Source: Paenibacillus silvisoli (GTDB lineage: Bacteria; Bacillota; Bacilli; Paenibacillales; Paenibacillaceae). Taken from it: a stretch of DNA of 64,000 nt. Location of the stretch: positions 2,338,001-2,402,000 of the forward strand of contig NZ_CP133017.1 in assembly GCF_030866765.1 (NCBI RefSeq), read 5' to 3'. Shown piece after piece: positions 32,440 to 41,196 of this stretch. Below the pieces are notes generated by a model. The model was given only the letters and a program-made list of their open reading frames with translations, was not told where the DNA came from and ran no database searches. The first letter of the stretch is position 1. Every line of letters begins with the position of its first letter. The position numbers were made by a program, and so were the translations under genes.

Positions 32440-32604
32440 GTGGCGGAAGCTGCCCATTTGGCGGTGTGGTTGGTTGGGTTGTTCGGGATCGTCGGTACGG
32501 TGTGCTTGTGTGTGGCCAAAATGGTAATCCATGATACGGTTGCTTACGATGAAGCCTTCGTATGGAGGAGGAAGCTGCCGCCGGAGGCGAAATCAAGGCG
32601 TTAA
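32440..32604 (+). CDS. Small single-span membrane protein
   Basis: A GTG-initiated frame of 54 codons behind GGAAAGGCGGGTTGTCTA. LAVWLVGLFGIVGTVCLCVA (8-27) is a clear transmembrane helix, followed by a short charged tail (YDEAFVWRRKLPPEAKSRR). Third-position GC matches neighbouring core genes. Family unknown. Confidence 0.45.
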   Translation: MAEAAHLAVWLVGLFGIVGTVCLCVAKMVIHDTVAYDEAFVWRRKLPPEAKSRR

Positions 32605-32678
32605 CACGGCTGAAGTTTGCATCGGAAAAGGCTCGGGTATACTAGTCCCAAGATGGCAACCTCTAGGGAGTGGTATAG

Positions 32679-32936
32679 TTGAGAAGAGCAATTGGCGCTG
32701 TATGCTGCCTCATGATTTGCTCCGGGTGCTTGCAGCAGCATGCTTCGGTCACGGTCTCGGCCAAACGGGCCGTTCAAACGGAGAGCGTGATGGAAACGGT
32801 TTACCCAACAACGCGGTCGGTGTTCAGTGAAGTTTATGACTCGCCAAATAAACCGAAGGATATGACGCCGGCATTACCGGGCGCGCCCAGCTCGCGCCAG
32901 TTCAAACCTCCGCTTCGAGAAGAAAACAATCCATAA
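32679..32936 (+). CDS. Small secreted or lipoprotein-like protein
   Basis: TTG start behind AGGGAGTGGTATAG; 85 residues. The N-terminus RRAIGAVCCLMICSGCLQQ is a short signal peptide with a Cys after Ser-Gly that could be lipidated, though the -3 residue is not the usual Leu. The rest is polar and Pro-rich and probably unstructured. A terminator follows directly. Confidence 0.55.
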   Translation: MRRAIGAVCCLMICSGCLQQHASVTVSAKRAVQTESVMETVYPTTRSVFSEVYDSPNKPKDMTPALPGAPSSRQFKPPLREENNP

Positions 32937-32974
32937 ATCCGGCCGTGCCTGACTAGGCACACCGGATTTTTTTG
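32937..32974 (+). terminator. Rho-independent terminator
   Basis: ATCCGG..GTGCCT-GACT-AGGCAC.CCGGAT followed by TTTTTTT. Confidence 0.85.
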
Positions 32975-33058
32975 GCTGTTCTGGCGTACCTTGATGTATA
33001 ATCGGACGCCATATGAGCTATCCTACTTGAGCGACAATCGCAAAGGAGGATGAAAGAG

Positions 33059-33331
33059 ATGTTCAATGCAGACATGAACGAGCAGCAGGGCGTCCAAGCC
33101 GGCGGCATGCCGGAAACAATCGTTGCGACGCAGAAAAACGGCGATGGAGATTTAATGGCGTTTAAAACCTCCAGCGGCCGCGTGCTGACCTATGAGCAAG
33201 CGCTAGCCGAAGCAAACAGCGGTACGCTGGCAGGCGTCAACGTATTTAAAGGCAAGGACGGCGGCCACTATATCCGCGGCGATGCCGACGGCGATCCGAC
33301 CAATAATTTGGATCAGCTGCCGAATTTCTAA
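33059..33331 (+). CDS. DUF3892 domain protein
   Basis: A product of 90 residues. The DUF3892 pattern is clear: ETIVATQKNGDGDLMAFKTSSGRVLTYEQALAEANSGTLAGVNVFKGKDGGHYIRGDADGDPTNNLDQLP. A small cytosolic protein widespread in Bacilli; function unknown. ATG at 33059 is 10 nt after AAAGGAGG; ATG at 33050 is too close to it. Confidence 0.88.
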   Translation: MFNADMNEQQGVQAGGMPETIVATQKNGDGDLMAFKTSSGRVLTYEQALAEANSGTLAGVNVFKGKDGGHYIRGDADGDPTNNLDQLPNF

Positions 33332-33338
33332 ATAGGAA

Positions 33339-33378
33339 AGACGAGAAGCCCGCTGCGCTGCAGCGGGCTTCTCATTTG
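33339..33378. terminator. Strong terminator hairpin between convergent genes
   Basis: GAGAAGCCCGCTGC / GCAGCGGGCTTCTC, 14-bp perfect stem; it can serve both the DUF3892 gene and the MBL gene. Confidence 0.8.
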
Positions 33379-33392
33379 TACAAGCATACTTA

Positions 33393-34118
33393 TTAGAAGG
33401 TATAGCGCTTATGCTGCTCCACGAATGGCATGACGCCGGTCTTGCCTTCGTAGTTTGGCTTGCTATCGTCGTAGTGCATCAGCCATACGCGTTCTTGAAT
33501 ATGGGGGGGAAGCGATAGAAGCTCGTCCAACGTCGTATGGACAGCGCCTGGCGGTTTGAGCTGGCAATCGTGGAAGATTGTCCGCACGCCGCCTTTGACC
33601 AGCCGTTCCAGCAGCTCGGGATTGAATTTCATATCCGCGGAGTAGAAGAACGTATCGTTAATCAAGAAGGAGTAGCTGAGTTTATTCGGGATATGCTCGG
33701 TCAGGAACGCTTCGACTTCAAACCCGGGCAGCAGCTCGGTCTTCACACCGGTTTGCAGCGGTCTGACATCGAAATAATCTTCCAGCGCTGCGAACTCTTC
33801 CTGCAGCAGTCCGCCTTTCAACGAGCTTTCCCAGAGGGAGTGGACAAGCGATTCATGGATAAACAACGTCGGCTTGCGTTTATAAATGAATTTCATCTGG
33901 AACGCAAGTTCCTCGAGCCCGCCGATATGGTCGGCATGAATATGGCTGATCAAAATGGCGTCGATGTCGTTAACGGACTTTCCGAGTTGATGCATCGAGA
34001 GCAGCGCGGTCGTGCCGCAATCGAGCAGTAGGGTATGGCGGTCTGTGTAGAATAGCGCATTCGTATTGAAGTACGTTTTAGCAAATGCGCTGCCCGTTCC
34101 GAGCATTTGAATATCCAA
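33393..34118 (-). CDS. MBL-fold metallo-hydrolase (RNase Z-like)
   Basis: A product of 241 residues. LLLDCGTTALLSMHQLG and the metal-binding ILISHIHADHIGGLEEL (HxHxDH) are the core of the metallo-beta-lactamase fold; FFYSADMKFN and FHDCQLKPPGAVHTTLDEL supply further metal ligands, and WLMHYDD the final His. The LGTGSAF start and the overall layout are like RNase Z/phosphodiesterase-type members. The exact substrate is not known. Confidence 0.85.
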   Translation of the reverse strand: MDIQMLGTGSAFAKTYFNTNALFYTDRHTLLLDCGTTALLSMHQLGKSVNDIDAILISHIHADHIGGLEELAFQMKFIYKRKPTLFIHESLVHSLWESSLKGGLLQEEFAALEDYFDVRPLQTGVKTELLPGFEVEAFLTEHIPNKLSYSFLINDTFFYSADMKFNPELLERLVKGGVRTIFHDCQLKPPGAVHTTLDELLSLPPHIQERVWLMHYDDSKPNYEGKTGVMPFVEQHKRYTF

Positions 34119-34306
34119 TCGGAGATCCTCCCTAATAAAGCGGTACGTTATACTTCAATTTATCATTTCTCCTCGCAAATGGAAAGGAAAACCTTACTAA
34201 TTTCCTATTGACTTGTCAGGTTTGGCTAGCGGCCAAGCACAAACTTGCCTACCCTCACATACGATGGCTATGAACGAATGCGATAATGGGCAGGTGCGCG
34301 AAAAAT

Positions 34307-34507
34307 ATGGCAGGTAAAGGGAAAAGCGTCAAGAAGAAAAAGAAAGCGACCGAGCGCAAGCAGGCTGTCATGAAGCTTGTGCTTTCGGACACATGCAAGG
34401 TTTGCAAAACGCCGTGCGCAAGAGGGATGCGTTATTACGAAAGCATGCAGAAACCGGGAGCAATCGGTAATGGCGTTCCGTGCATTTTGACCAAGACGTA
34501 TGTGTAA
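34307..34507 (+). CDS. Small basic Cys-containing protein
   Basis: A product of 66 residues: Lys-rich start (AGKGKSVKKKKKATERKQA), then LSDTCKVCKTPCARGMRYYE...GVPC, with four Cys in a zinc-ribbon-like arrangement. I recall similar conserved small proteins in Paenibacillus; no function is assigned. ATG at 34307 after GCAGGTGCGCGAAAAAT. Confidence 0.65.
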   Translation: MAGKGKSVKKKKKATERKQAVMKLVLSDTCKVCKTPCARGMRYYESMQKPGAIGNGVPCILTKTYV

Positions 34508-34661
34508 CCCGAATTTCCCGCTGTTTATTTCCCAGGTAAGCGCAGATTCCAACATAAAGTGACATGTTTTGGTAAGGAAAAATTGTTTTGAACTGGCGCA
34601 ACTTTGGACGACTTGGCGAGTATAACCATACATCCAGATTAACGGACGGAGGTTTGCTACC

Positions 34662-35231
34662 ATGAAGTTCAGAAAGCTTTTCATTTTGACGTTGGTGTTG
34701 TCGCTATGGGGTGGCACGATGCTCTTCGCGGATTCCGCCTCGCAACGGGTGCGGGTCATCGTGAACGGGAGTGAGCTGGATGACGCAGGCATTTTTACCG
34801 ACGGCAAAACGTATTTGTCGGTTCGCCAGGTCGCGAATACGCTGCAATCGATCGTCATCTGGGACGAAGCATCGAAGAAGGTAACGCTGTATAAGCCAAA
34901 CGTGCACATGTTCCTGTTCCAAGACTCCACGATCTTCGGCAATGTAACGAAAGGGAATCGGATCTCTTTCAAAGTATTTGCGCAGATCGATAACCTGCTG
35001 ACCGAAATTTCCGCCGTGAAGGCAACGATCGAGGACCCTCAGGGTAACGAGACGTTGATTCAATCCAAGAACGTAACGATCGATAAAGATAACTTCTGGT
35101 ATCGTACCGACGATGTTACGTACACGTTCGATTCGGCAGGGAAATATACGATCAAGTTTTATATGAAAACGGCCGGCAGCGACGACTGGAAGCTAGTGTC
35201 CGAGAAAACGATTACCGCTAAATCCTCATAA
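34662..35231 (+). CDS. Secreted stalk-domain protein
   Basis: A 189-residue product: signal peptide (1-24), a short copper amine oxidase N-type domain (RVRVIVNGSELDDAGIFTDGKTYLSVRQVANTLQSIVIWDE..., about 28-72) and a beta-sandwich domain (VTKGNRISFKVFAQIDNL...YTFDSAGKYTIKFYMKTAG) like bacterial Ig-type folds. ATG follows CGGAGGTTTGCTACC. A terminator (35237-35274) follows. Confidence 0.82.
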   Translation: MKFRKLFILTLVLSLWGGTMLFADSASQRVRVIVNGSELDDAGIFTDGKTYLSVRQVANTLQSIVIWDEASKKVTLYKPNVHMFLFQDSTIFGNVTKGNRISFKVFAQIDNLLTEISAVKATIEDPQGNETLIQSKNVTIDKDNFWYRTDDVTYTFDSAGKYTIKFYMKTAGSDDWKLVSEKTITAKSS

Positions 35232-35236
35232 GGACG

Positions 35237-35274
35237 AAAGGCGCTGCAAACCTACTGGTTGCAGCGCTTTCGTT
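35237..35274 (+). terminator. Rho-independent terminator
   Basis: AAAGGCGCTGCAA / TTGCAGCGCTTT stem-loop, with the short T-run CGTTT. Confidence 0.7.
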
Positions 35275-35342
35275 TGACCCTGGAGTTGTTCCATGTTACG
35301 ATACGAAGGGAAAAGAATCATCAATGGAAATGAGGGTTACCA

Positions 35343-35642
35343 ATGAGCGATCACGTACATGACGAGAATTGCAACCACGATCATGATCACGAAGAACACG
35401 TGTTTCTTGTCACCGACGAGGAAGGCATTGAACGTGAAATGGTTATGGTCTTTACGTTTGAATCCGAAGATCAAGTATACTCCGTGCTTCTAGACCGTAA
35501 CGATCCGGAAGCCGACGGCGTAATTTTCCGTATCGAAGAAGAAGACGGCGAAGCATTCCTGGTAGGCATCGAAGATGATGCGGAGTGGGAGCGCGTTACG
35601 AAGATCTACGAAGAAATCGCGAAGAGCGAGAACGAGGGCTAA
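35343..35642 (+). CDS. DUF1292 domain protein
   Basis: A product of 99 residues. A His/Asp-rich N-terminus (HVHDENCNHDHDHEEH) that could bind metal, then the DUF1292 pattern: FLVTDEEGIEREMVMVFTFESEDQVYSVLL...VIFRIEEEDGEAFLVGIEDDAEWERV. Members are small acidic cytosolic proteins of Firmicutes with unknown role. ATG after AATGAGGGTTACCA. A strong terminator follows at 35675-35709. Confidence 0.88.
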   Translation: MSDHVHDENCNHDHDHEEHVFLVTDEEGIEREMVMVFTFESEDQVYSVLLDRNDPEADGVIFRIEEEDGEAFLVGIEDDAEWERVTKIYEEIAKSENEG

Positions 35643-35674
35643 GACGCCGGATGGCGGTCTAGCGCTTGAAATGA

Positions 35675-35709
35675 AAAACTCCGATGCCGGCCGGCTTCGG
35701 AGTTTTTTT
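35675..35709. terminator. Bidirectional terminator
   Basis: AAAAACTCCGATGCCGG / CCGGCTTCGGAGTTTTT between convergent genes. Confidence 0.85.
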
Positions 35710-35716
35710 GTGCGCG

Positions 35717-36136
35717 TTATTTGCGCGGATTATAGTAAATGGTTCTGCCGTTAAACATCGTTAATTCCGCCTTCAGGTGCTTCGCGAAATATTTGCAAAG
35801 CTCGTTGGCTTTGGATTTGTCGCCATGCGTGGCCGTATCGGGAAGCACGACCTGTACATGCGAAATCGACTGCTCGCCTTCCTCCTGCGAACCGACGCCG
35901 AATAAAATGTAGTTGTACTGCGGCGAGGTACCCTTCAAATAGAACCACCGATTCTCTTCGCCCGGCTTCGTTTCGACCGTATAGGGAAAAGCGGAATCCG
36001 TATAGTCCCATCCAAGCTGCTGGCCCGTCAACGAGGTTTGCTCCCGGTAGCGGCCCAGTCTTTCCTTCACCTCATCGAGGCTGAGACGTTCGACTGCCGA
36101 ACCTTGCACGAATTTAATGTAAGCGCTTTGACCCAT
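35717..36136 (-). CDS. DUF1885 family protein
   Basis: A product of 139 residues. The start GQSAYIKFVQGSAVERLSLDEVKERL and the later SPQYNYILFGVG...THGDKSKANELCKYFAKHL are characteristic of DUF1885, small cytosolic proteins of Bacilli without known function. ATG at 36136 follows GGAAGGGGGTGGGCATA; the longer frame up to 36268 would cross the speA terminator. Confidence 0.8.
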   Translation of the reverse strand: MGQSAYIKFVQGSAVERLSLDEVKERLGRYREQTSLTGQQLGWDYTDSAFPYTVETKPGEENRWFYLKGTSPQYNYILFGVGSQEEGEQSISHVQVVLPDTATHGDKSKANELCKYFAKHLKAELTMFNGRTIYYNPRK

Positions 36137-36216
36137 TATGCCCACCCCCTTCCACATCATAGCATTCTGAAAAAGGATTGACAATAAGAGCCAAATGCGA
36201 GACCGGAAAGTTAAGC

Positions 36217-36266
36217 AAAAAGTCCCCGGCTGCACACGCGCGTGAGGGCGTACATCCGAGGACTTC
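36217..36266 (-). terminator. Terminator of speA
   Basis: Minus strand AAGTCCTCGG ... CCGGGGACTT followed by TTTGC, 11 bp after the speA stop. Confidence 0.7.
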
Positions 36267-36276
36267 AAAAGATGAA

Positions 36277-37752
36277 TTACGAGATGGCTTCTTCTTCGAC
36301 GATAACTTTAACGAATTGGATGCTGCGGTCTTCCGGTCCTTTGACCGGCAGGCCGACTTCGACGTGATCGACGATATAGTCGATATTCGTCTGCGAGATG
36401 ACTTCGCCCGGCAGCAGGATCGGAATGCCCGGCGGATAGACGTAAATGAACTCGGCGATAATGCGGCCCGCCGATTCCTTGAACGGCACGACCTCGGTTT
36501 CCGAGTAGAACGCTTCGCGCGGCGTGAGGGAAAGATGCGGAATTTCCGGAATCTTCACCACCAGCTCGTTCGATTCGTTCGAGTGATGCCGCTCGGCCAG
36601 ATCGCGCAGCGCCGTCAGCAGCGTGCCGACAGAGTCTGACGTGTCGCCTGGCGTAACAAGCGCGAGGATGTTGTACATATCGCTGAGCTCGACTTCGATG
36701 TTGTAATGCTCGCGGAGCCAATTCTCCACCTCGTAGCCGGTCATGCCCAAGTGGCGGACATGGACGGCCAGCTTCGTCGGATCATAATCGAAGGTCGCTT
36801 CGCCGCCGAGAATGTCTTCGCCGACGCAATAGAGGCCAGGCATCTTGTTAATCTCCGTGCGTGCGTGTTGCGCGAGCTCGATGGCGCGTTCCGCAATGTC
36901 ATGGCCGTTGATCGCCAGGTTGCGGCGGGACGTATCGAGCGAAGAGAGCAAAATATAGGACGTCGACGTCGTCGTCAACATACTAATGATGGTTTGCACG
37001 CGCTGCGCATTGATGCGGCCGCTGCGCACGTTGAGCACGGAGCTCTGCGTCATGGAACCGCCGAGCTTATGGACGCTGGTCGCGGCCATATCCGCGCCGG
37101 CTTGCATCGCCGACATCGGCAGCTTTTCATGGAAATGGATAAGCACGCCGTGAGCCTCGTCGACAAGAACCGGAATATCGTAGCTGTGCACGAGCTCGAC
37201 GATTTCTTTCAAGTTTGCGCAAATGCCGTAGTACGTCGGGTTAATGACAAGCACCGCTTTCGCGTCATGGTGGCGATCAAGCGCGCGCTTTACCGCACGC
37301 GTCGTAATGCCGTGATCGATACCAAGGTTGGAGTCGCGGGCCGGCGAGATGAAGACCGGACGCGCGCCTGCGAAAATAATGGCGGACATAATGGATTTGT
37401 GCACGTTGCGCGGAACGATGATTTTATCGCCCGGTTTACAAACTGTTAAAATCATCGTCATGATCGCGCCGCTTGTTCCTTGTACCGAAAAAAAGGTATA
37501 ATCAGCACCGAAAGCATCGGCTGCCAGTTTTTGGGCCTCTTCGATGACGCCCGTCGGTTGGTGCAAGTCATCCAGCGGAGCGATATTTATAAGGTCAATC
37601 GACAACGCGTTGTCGCCGATAAATTCGCGAAATTCAGGGTCGCTGCCTAGTCCTTTTTTATGTCCGGGAATGTGAAACTGAACAGGGTTGTTGGCCGCAT
37701 GCTCGCGCAAGGCGCTAAACAGCGGAGTCCGGGTATGATCCATAGCATTCAT
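36277..37752 (-). CDS. speA: Arginine decarboxylase (PLP-dependent)
   Basis: A 491-residue enzyme of the Orn/Lys/Arg decarboxylase family, closely similar in sequence and length to Bacillus SpeA, which converts arginine to agmatine in polyamine synthesis. Seen: FHIPGHKKG near the N-terminus, SVQGTSGAIMTMI, VLVDEAHGVLIHFHE (PLP-binding Asp and His), and the PLP lysine in SVHKLGGSMTQSS; then the C-terminal domain with TPREAFYSETEVVP and YPPGIPILLPGE. ATG at 37752 follows AAAGGCTGGG. It is transcribed alone, divergent from an MFS gene. Confidence 0.92.
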   Translation of the reverse strand: MNAMDHTRTPLFSALREHAANNPVQFHIPGHKKGLGSDPEFREFIGDNALSIDLINIAPLDDLHQPTGVIEEAQKLAADAFGADYTFFSVQGTSGAIMTMILTVCKPGDKIIVPRNVHKSIMSAIIFAGARPVFISPARDSNLGIDHGITTRAVKRALDRHHDAKAVLVINPTYYGICANLKEIVELVHSYDIPVLVDEAHGVLIHFHEKLPMSAMQAGADMAATSVHKLGGSMTQSSVLNVRSGRINAQRVQTIISMLTTTSTSYILLSSLDTSRRNLAINGHDIAERAIELAQHARTEINKMPGLYCVGEDILGGEATFDYDPTKLAVHVRHLGMTGYEVENWLREHYNIEVELSDMYNILALVTPGDTSDSVGTLLTALRDLAERHHSNESNELVVKIPEIPHLSLTPREAFYSETEVVPFKESAGRIIAEFIYVYPPGIPILLPGEVISQTNIDYIVDHVEVGLPVKGPEDRSIQFVKVIVEEEAIS

Positions 37753-37884
37753 CCCAGCCTTTCATGTGGATTGATTACAAACAAAGCCCAGTATAGCAAA
37801 ACTAGGGGGGATTGCAAGCAACATTTTTGTTGAGAATAGAGTCTACAAAGCCAATCCGATTTATGAGCGGGAAGGGGAACGAAC

Positions 37885-39147
37885 ATGAGGATCAGTAAGG
37901 GCTGGGCAGGCAAAAAAGTATTGTCGTCACCATTCGTCGTCCAGCTGCTCATTATTATGTATTTGGTTGAATTCGTGAAGGGCGCCCTGCTCGTCTCGAT
38001 TCTTCCCGTCTATATGAGGCAGATGCTCGATCTGTCCGCGTATGCGGTCGGATGGGCGCTTGCGCTTCAATATATCGGCGATAATGCGTTTCGCAGTCCG
38101 CTCGGCTGGATTATCGACCGCATCGGCTATCGCTACGTGATGCTGTTCGGCGTTCTGTTTACGACCGCATCGGTGCTCATCGTTTCCTATATGCATGGCA
38201 TGGAATGGATCGTGGTGGCCTGTTTGCTGCTAGGGGTCGGAACATCGCCGCTGTGGCCTTGCGTCATCAACGGGACGACGACCGTGGCCGGTAACGATGC
38301 GAGCGGCACGATCATGAGCGTCGTCTATATGGCCTGGCTGACGGGCGTCGGCATGGGGCCGATCATCATTAATTTCTTTATTGTGCATACATATACGCCT
38401 GCTTTCCGGATTTTGATTGTCATGATGCTCGTCGTCATCGTCGTGGCGCTGCTGCTGCCTGGCAAGAAACGCTCGTTTGAGCTGGAGAACGGCGGCGCGC
38501 CGGTTGCGGCAGCGAAGGAGCTTGCCGAAGAGAAGCTGCCTATGGGGGAGCGGGTTCGGCGTTATTTTGCTAGAGTGAGCAGTTCCCTGCATGCCAGCAA
38601 GCTGCTGTATCCGGCGATGTTTACGCAAAACTTCGCGCTTGGCCTGCTTACGCCGGTTTTGACGCAATACGCGCGCACGGTCCTTCATCTGACGCCGCAG
38701 CAATACAGCATGTATCTCGTTGCCGGAGGCGCGGTAACGGTGCTCGGCCTGATACCGGTCGGCAAATGGGTGGATCGCTTCGGGACAAAATGGTTTCTGC
38801 ATGCCGGCTTCCTCACAGCTGCCATTTCGCTGTCGGTTCTCGGCTATACGCGGTCGCTGCCGCTTGTCTTGGTTATCGTCGCGTTTGTGGGACTAGGCTA
38901 TGCGTGCATCATTCCGGCATGGAACGCGCTCATCGCGCAAGCGATTCCGAAGGCGGAGCGCGGAGCGGTGTGGGGCTTCTTCCTGACGATCGAAGGCCTC
39001 GGCATGGTATTCGGCAGCATTATGTCGGGCAAGCTGTGGGATATGCTCGGACCTCATTCTCCGTTTCTAGTCAGCGGAGCCGTTCTGCTGCTCTTGTTTG
39101 TTCTTCATTTGTTCATAACAAGACATAAAGCAGATGTGGTACGATGA
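37885..39147 (+). CDS. MFS transporter
   Basis: A product of 420 residues with about 12 transmembrane helices in two bundles and a cytoplasmic loop (about 190-235). Motif A-like LGWIIDRIGYRYVM follows helix 2, and a second GKWVDRFGTKW lies in the C-terminal half. The substrate is unknown; the N-terminal part (KGALLVSILPVYM) resembles sugar or drug efflux members. ATG follows GAAGGGGAACGAAC. The next MFS gene begins 18 bp later, so the pair is probably co-transcribed. Confidence 0.88.
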   Translation: MRISKGWAGKKVLSSPFVVQLLIIMYLVEFVKGALLVSILPVYMRQMLDLSAYAVGWALALQYIGDNAFRSPLGWIIDRIGYRYVMLFGVLFTTASVLIVSYMHGMEWIVVACLLLGVGTSPLWPCVINGTTTVAGNDASGTIMSVVYMAWLTGVGMGPIIINFFIVHTYTPAFRILIVMMLVVIVVALLLPGKKRSFELENGGAPVAAAKELAEEKLPMGERVRRYFARVSSSLHASKLLYPAMFTQNFALGLLTPVLTQYARTVLHLTPQQYSMYLVAGGAVTVLGLIPVGKWVDRFGTKWFLHAGFLTAAISLSVLGYTRSLPLVLVIVAFVGLGYACIIPAWNALIAQAIPKAERGAVWGFFLTIEGLGMVFGSIMSGKLWDMLGPHSPFLVSGAVLLLLFVLHLFITRHKADVVR

Positions 39148-39165
39148 TGGGGTGGAGGGAACAAG

Positions 39166-40371
39166 ATGACCAACAATTACAAAGACAAACGACTTGGCAT
39201 AGTTATGATTATGCTCATTACGACCTTTATCGGGTTTGGGATTATTATTCCGGTTTTGCCGGAGCTTATTAAAAAGGCAGATGCCGGATCGGTTGCATTT
39301 CATACAGGTTGGATGCTATCGATCTATTCGCTCGTATCGTTCTTGCTTTCGCCGCTCTGGGGCGGACTGTCCGACCGAATCGGACGCCGTCCCGTCATTC
39401 TGATCGGCGTGCTCGGCTTCGCGGCCAGCTTCCTGCTGTTCGGCATCGCGGACGGCAGCCTGCCGATCATGTACGCGTCGCGCGTACTTGGCGGTTTGTT
39501 CTCCGGCGCGGTTACATCCGTAATGGTCGCCTACGTGGCCGATGTGACGCCGCCCGAGCAGCGGACGCGCGGCATGGGGCTTGTCGGCATGTCGATCGGA
39601 CTTGGCTTCACGATCGGACCCGGCTTTGGCGGCTTGCTGAGCCTTGTCTCGCAGAATACGCCGTTCTTCGCGGCGGCCGCGCTGTCGCTCGTGACGTTCC
39701 TGATTGCGGTAACGAAGCTTCCGGAATCGTTGACACCGGAAATGCGCCAAGCGGCAAACGAAGACAGACCATCACGGTGGAGCGCATTTACGGGATCGGT
39801 CAAATATTTGTATGTACTGGCGCTGATCGTATCGCTATCGCTTGCCGGCCTCGAAGCTACGTTGCAGCTGTTCGGCATGCAGCGCTTCGACGTGAATCCG
39901 CGGCAGGTCGGCTTCATGTTCTTGGTATGCGGCCTGGTCGGCGCGCTGATCCAAGGCGGCGTTGTCCGCAGACGCATTCGAAAAGGTCAGGAGCCGATGT
40001 ATATTACGGCAGGCCTTATCATCTCTGCGGTAGGCTTCCTGCTGCTAGTGACGTCGCATTCCCTGCTGACGTCGACAATCTATCTGGCCATCTTCGGGAT
40101 CGGCAACGCATTGATCCGTCCATGCGTCACGTCGCTTATTACGCAGAAGACAACGGTCGGACAAGGTGTTGCATCCGGATTAAGCTCCGCAATGGACAGC
40201 CTTGGCCGAATCGCGGGCCCATTGCTAGGCGCTTTCTTATTTTCCATGGACGTGACTCTTCCATATGTAGCGGGCGGCTTGCTGTCTCTGGCCGCGCTGA
40301 CGCTGCTGCTGCGTTTCCGCTTGTTGGACAGCTCGGCTGTAGAGCGCACGGATTCGGTCACGCAACGCTAA
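39166..40371 (+). CDS. MFS multidrug efflux-type transporter
   Basis: A product of 401 residues, 12 transmembrane helices. Antiporter signatures: motif A LWGGLSDRIGRRPVILIG and motif C GLVGMSIGLGFTIGPGFGGLLS, as in TetA/Bmr-type drug/H+ antiporters. ATG follows GGTGGAGGGAACAAG. The substrate cannot be told. Ends before a large bidirectional terminator. Confidence 0.9.
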   Translation: MTNNYKDKRLGIVMIMLITTFIGFGIIIPVLPELIKKADAGSVAFHTGWMLSIYSLVSFLLSPLWGGLSDRIGRRPVILIGVLGFAASFLLFGIADGSLPIMYASRVLGGLFSGAVTSVMVAYVADVTPPEQRTRGMGLVGMSIGLGFTIGPGFGGLLSLVSQNTPFFAAAALSLVTFLIAVTKLPESLTPEMRQAANEDRPSRWSAFTGSVKYLYVLALIVSLSLAGLEATLQLFGMQRFDVNPRQVGFMFLVCGLVGALIQGGVVRRRIRKGQEPMYITAGLIISAVGFLLLVTSHSLLTSTIYLAIFGIGNALIRPCVTSLITQKTTVGQGVASGLSSAMDSLGRIAGPLLGAFLFSMDVTLPYVAGGLLSLAALTLLLRFRLLDSSAVERTDSVTQR

Positions 40372-40378
40372 AGATGAC

Positions 40379-40438
40379 AAAACAGCACCTGCATCACGAT
40401 GCCTTTTCGGCGCCGTCGATGCAGGTGCTGTTTATTTT
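40379..40438. terminator. Bidirectional terminator between MFS and tetR genes
   Basis: AAAACAGCACCTGCATC / GATGCAGGTGCTGTTT with A and T runs at both sides. Confidence 0.85.
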
Positions 40439-40446
40439 TTTTGCGT

Positions 40447-41121
40447 TTATTTGGCGATGCCGAGACCGCGCATAATGAACGTAACCGTCGCTTCGCGCTC
40501 AAAGTCATCGTCCCATACGGCATCTTTACGTTCCCCGTATAAGGTGCGTACCGCAATATAGCCCATAATGGCGGAAATGGTGAGACGCACGACCGTCATG
40601 GACGGCACATCGACCATCTGGCCCTTCGCTTGAAAGGCGGCTACTATTTTCTGCAGGCGTCCCAGCACTTTAATGAGGATATCCCGCTGGAAACGCTCCT
40701 GCAGCTCCGGATGAAACGGAATTTCCTGCAGCAATATGCGCAGGACGCTGCGATGCTTGGAAATAAACGCAATCCGGTTCTCGATCGTCGCCCGAATGAC
40801 GCCTTCATAGCTCTCGTACTCGGTGTCGAGCACCTTGTTGAAGCCCCGCAGCACGAACGGCCCGATCAGCTTCGTCATCGCGGGCGCGACAATCGAGAGG
40901 AGCAGATCCTTCTTCGTCTTGTAATGCCGGAAAATCGTGCCCTCGGCAACGCCGGCGCGCTGCGCGATTTCGCTGGTGGAGGAGCCGGCATAGCCCTTCT
41001 CGGCGAACACTTCGATGGCGGATTGCAATATTTTCATCTGCTTCTCCGTCATTTTCTCGCCGCCGTCCTGGACGTCGCTCTTCAGCAGCTCTTCCACCCA
41101 TTGTTCCATCGTTTCGCTCAT
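40447..41121 (-). CDS. TetR/AcrR family transcriptional regulator
   Basis: A product of 224 residues. N-terminal TetR HTH at about 30-75 (KILQSAIEVFAEKGYAGSSTSEIAQRAGVAEGTIFRHYKTKKDLL). The long helical C-terminal ligand domain ends in FIMRGLGIAK. ATG at 41121 follows GAAGGAGTTGTCTGCAAG; the frame is open to 41163. It is the last gene of an operon with an ABC-2 exporter. The likely targets are two palindromes, TGAGTGATTACTCA and TGAGTAATCACTCA, before that operon and the divergent RND gene. Confidence 0.9.
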   Translation of the reverse strand: MSETMEQWVEELLKSDVQDGGEKMTEKQMKILQSAIEVFAEKGYAGSSTSEIAQRAGVAEGTIFRHYKTKKDLLLSIVAPAMTKLIGPFVLRGFNKVLDTEYESYEGVIRATIENRIAFISKHRSVLRILLQEIPFHPELQERFQRDILIKVLGRLQKIVAAFQAKGQMVDVPSMTVVRLTISAIMGYIAVRTLYGERKDAVWDDDFEREATVTFIMRGLGIAK

Positions 41122-41196
41122 CTTGCAGACAACTCCTTCATGCACTTCCCGCTTTAGTCCCATTAACCTTGATCATAGCACAGGATGCAGGCCGGA

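Noticed and set aside
32531..32830. Plus-strand 99-codon frame near the tRNA
   Set aside because: It overlaps two better-supported small genes in other frames (32440-32604 and 32679-32936) and lacks a ribosome-binding site.
38766..39128. Frames in the other registers of the MFS, speA, RND, metG and dehydrogenase genes
   Set aside because: They are antisense or frame-shifted shadows of GC-rich genes, rich in Arg/Ala/His without domain signatures.
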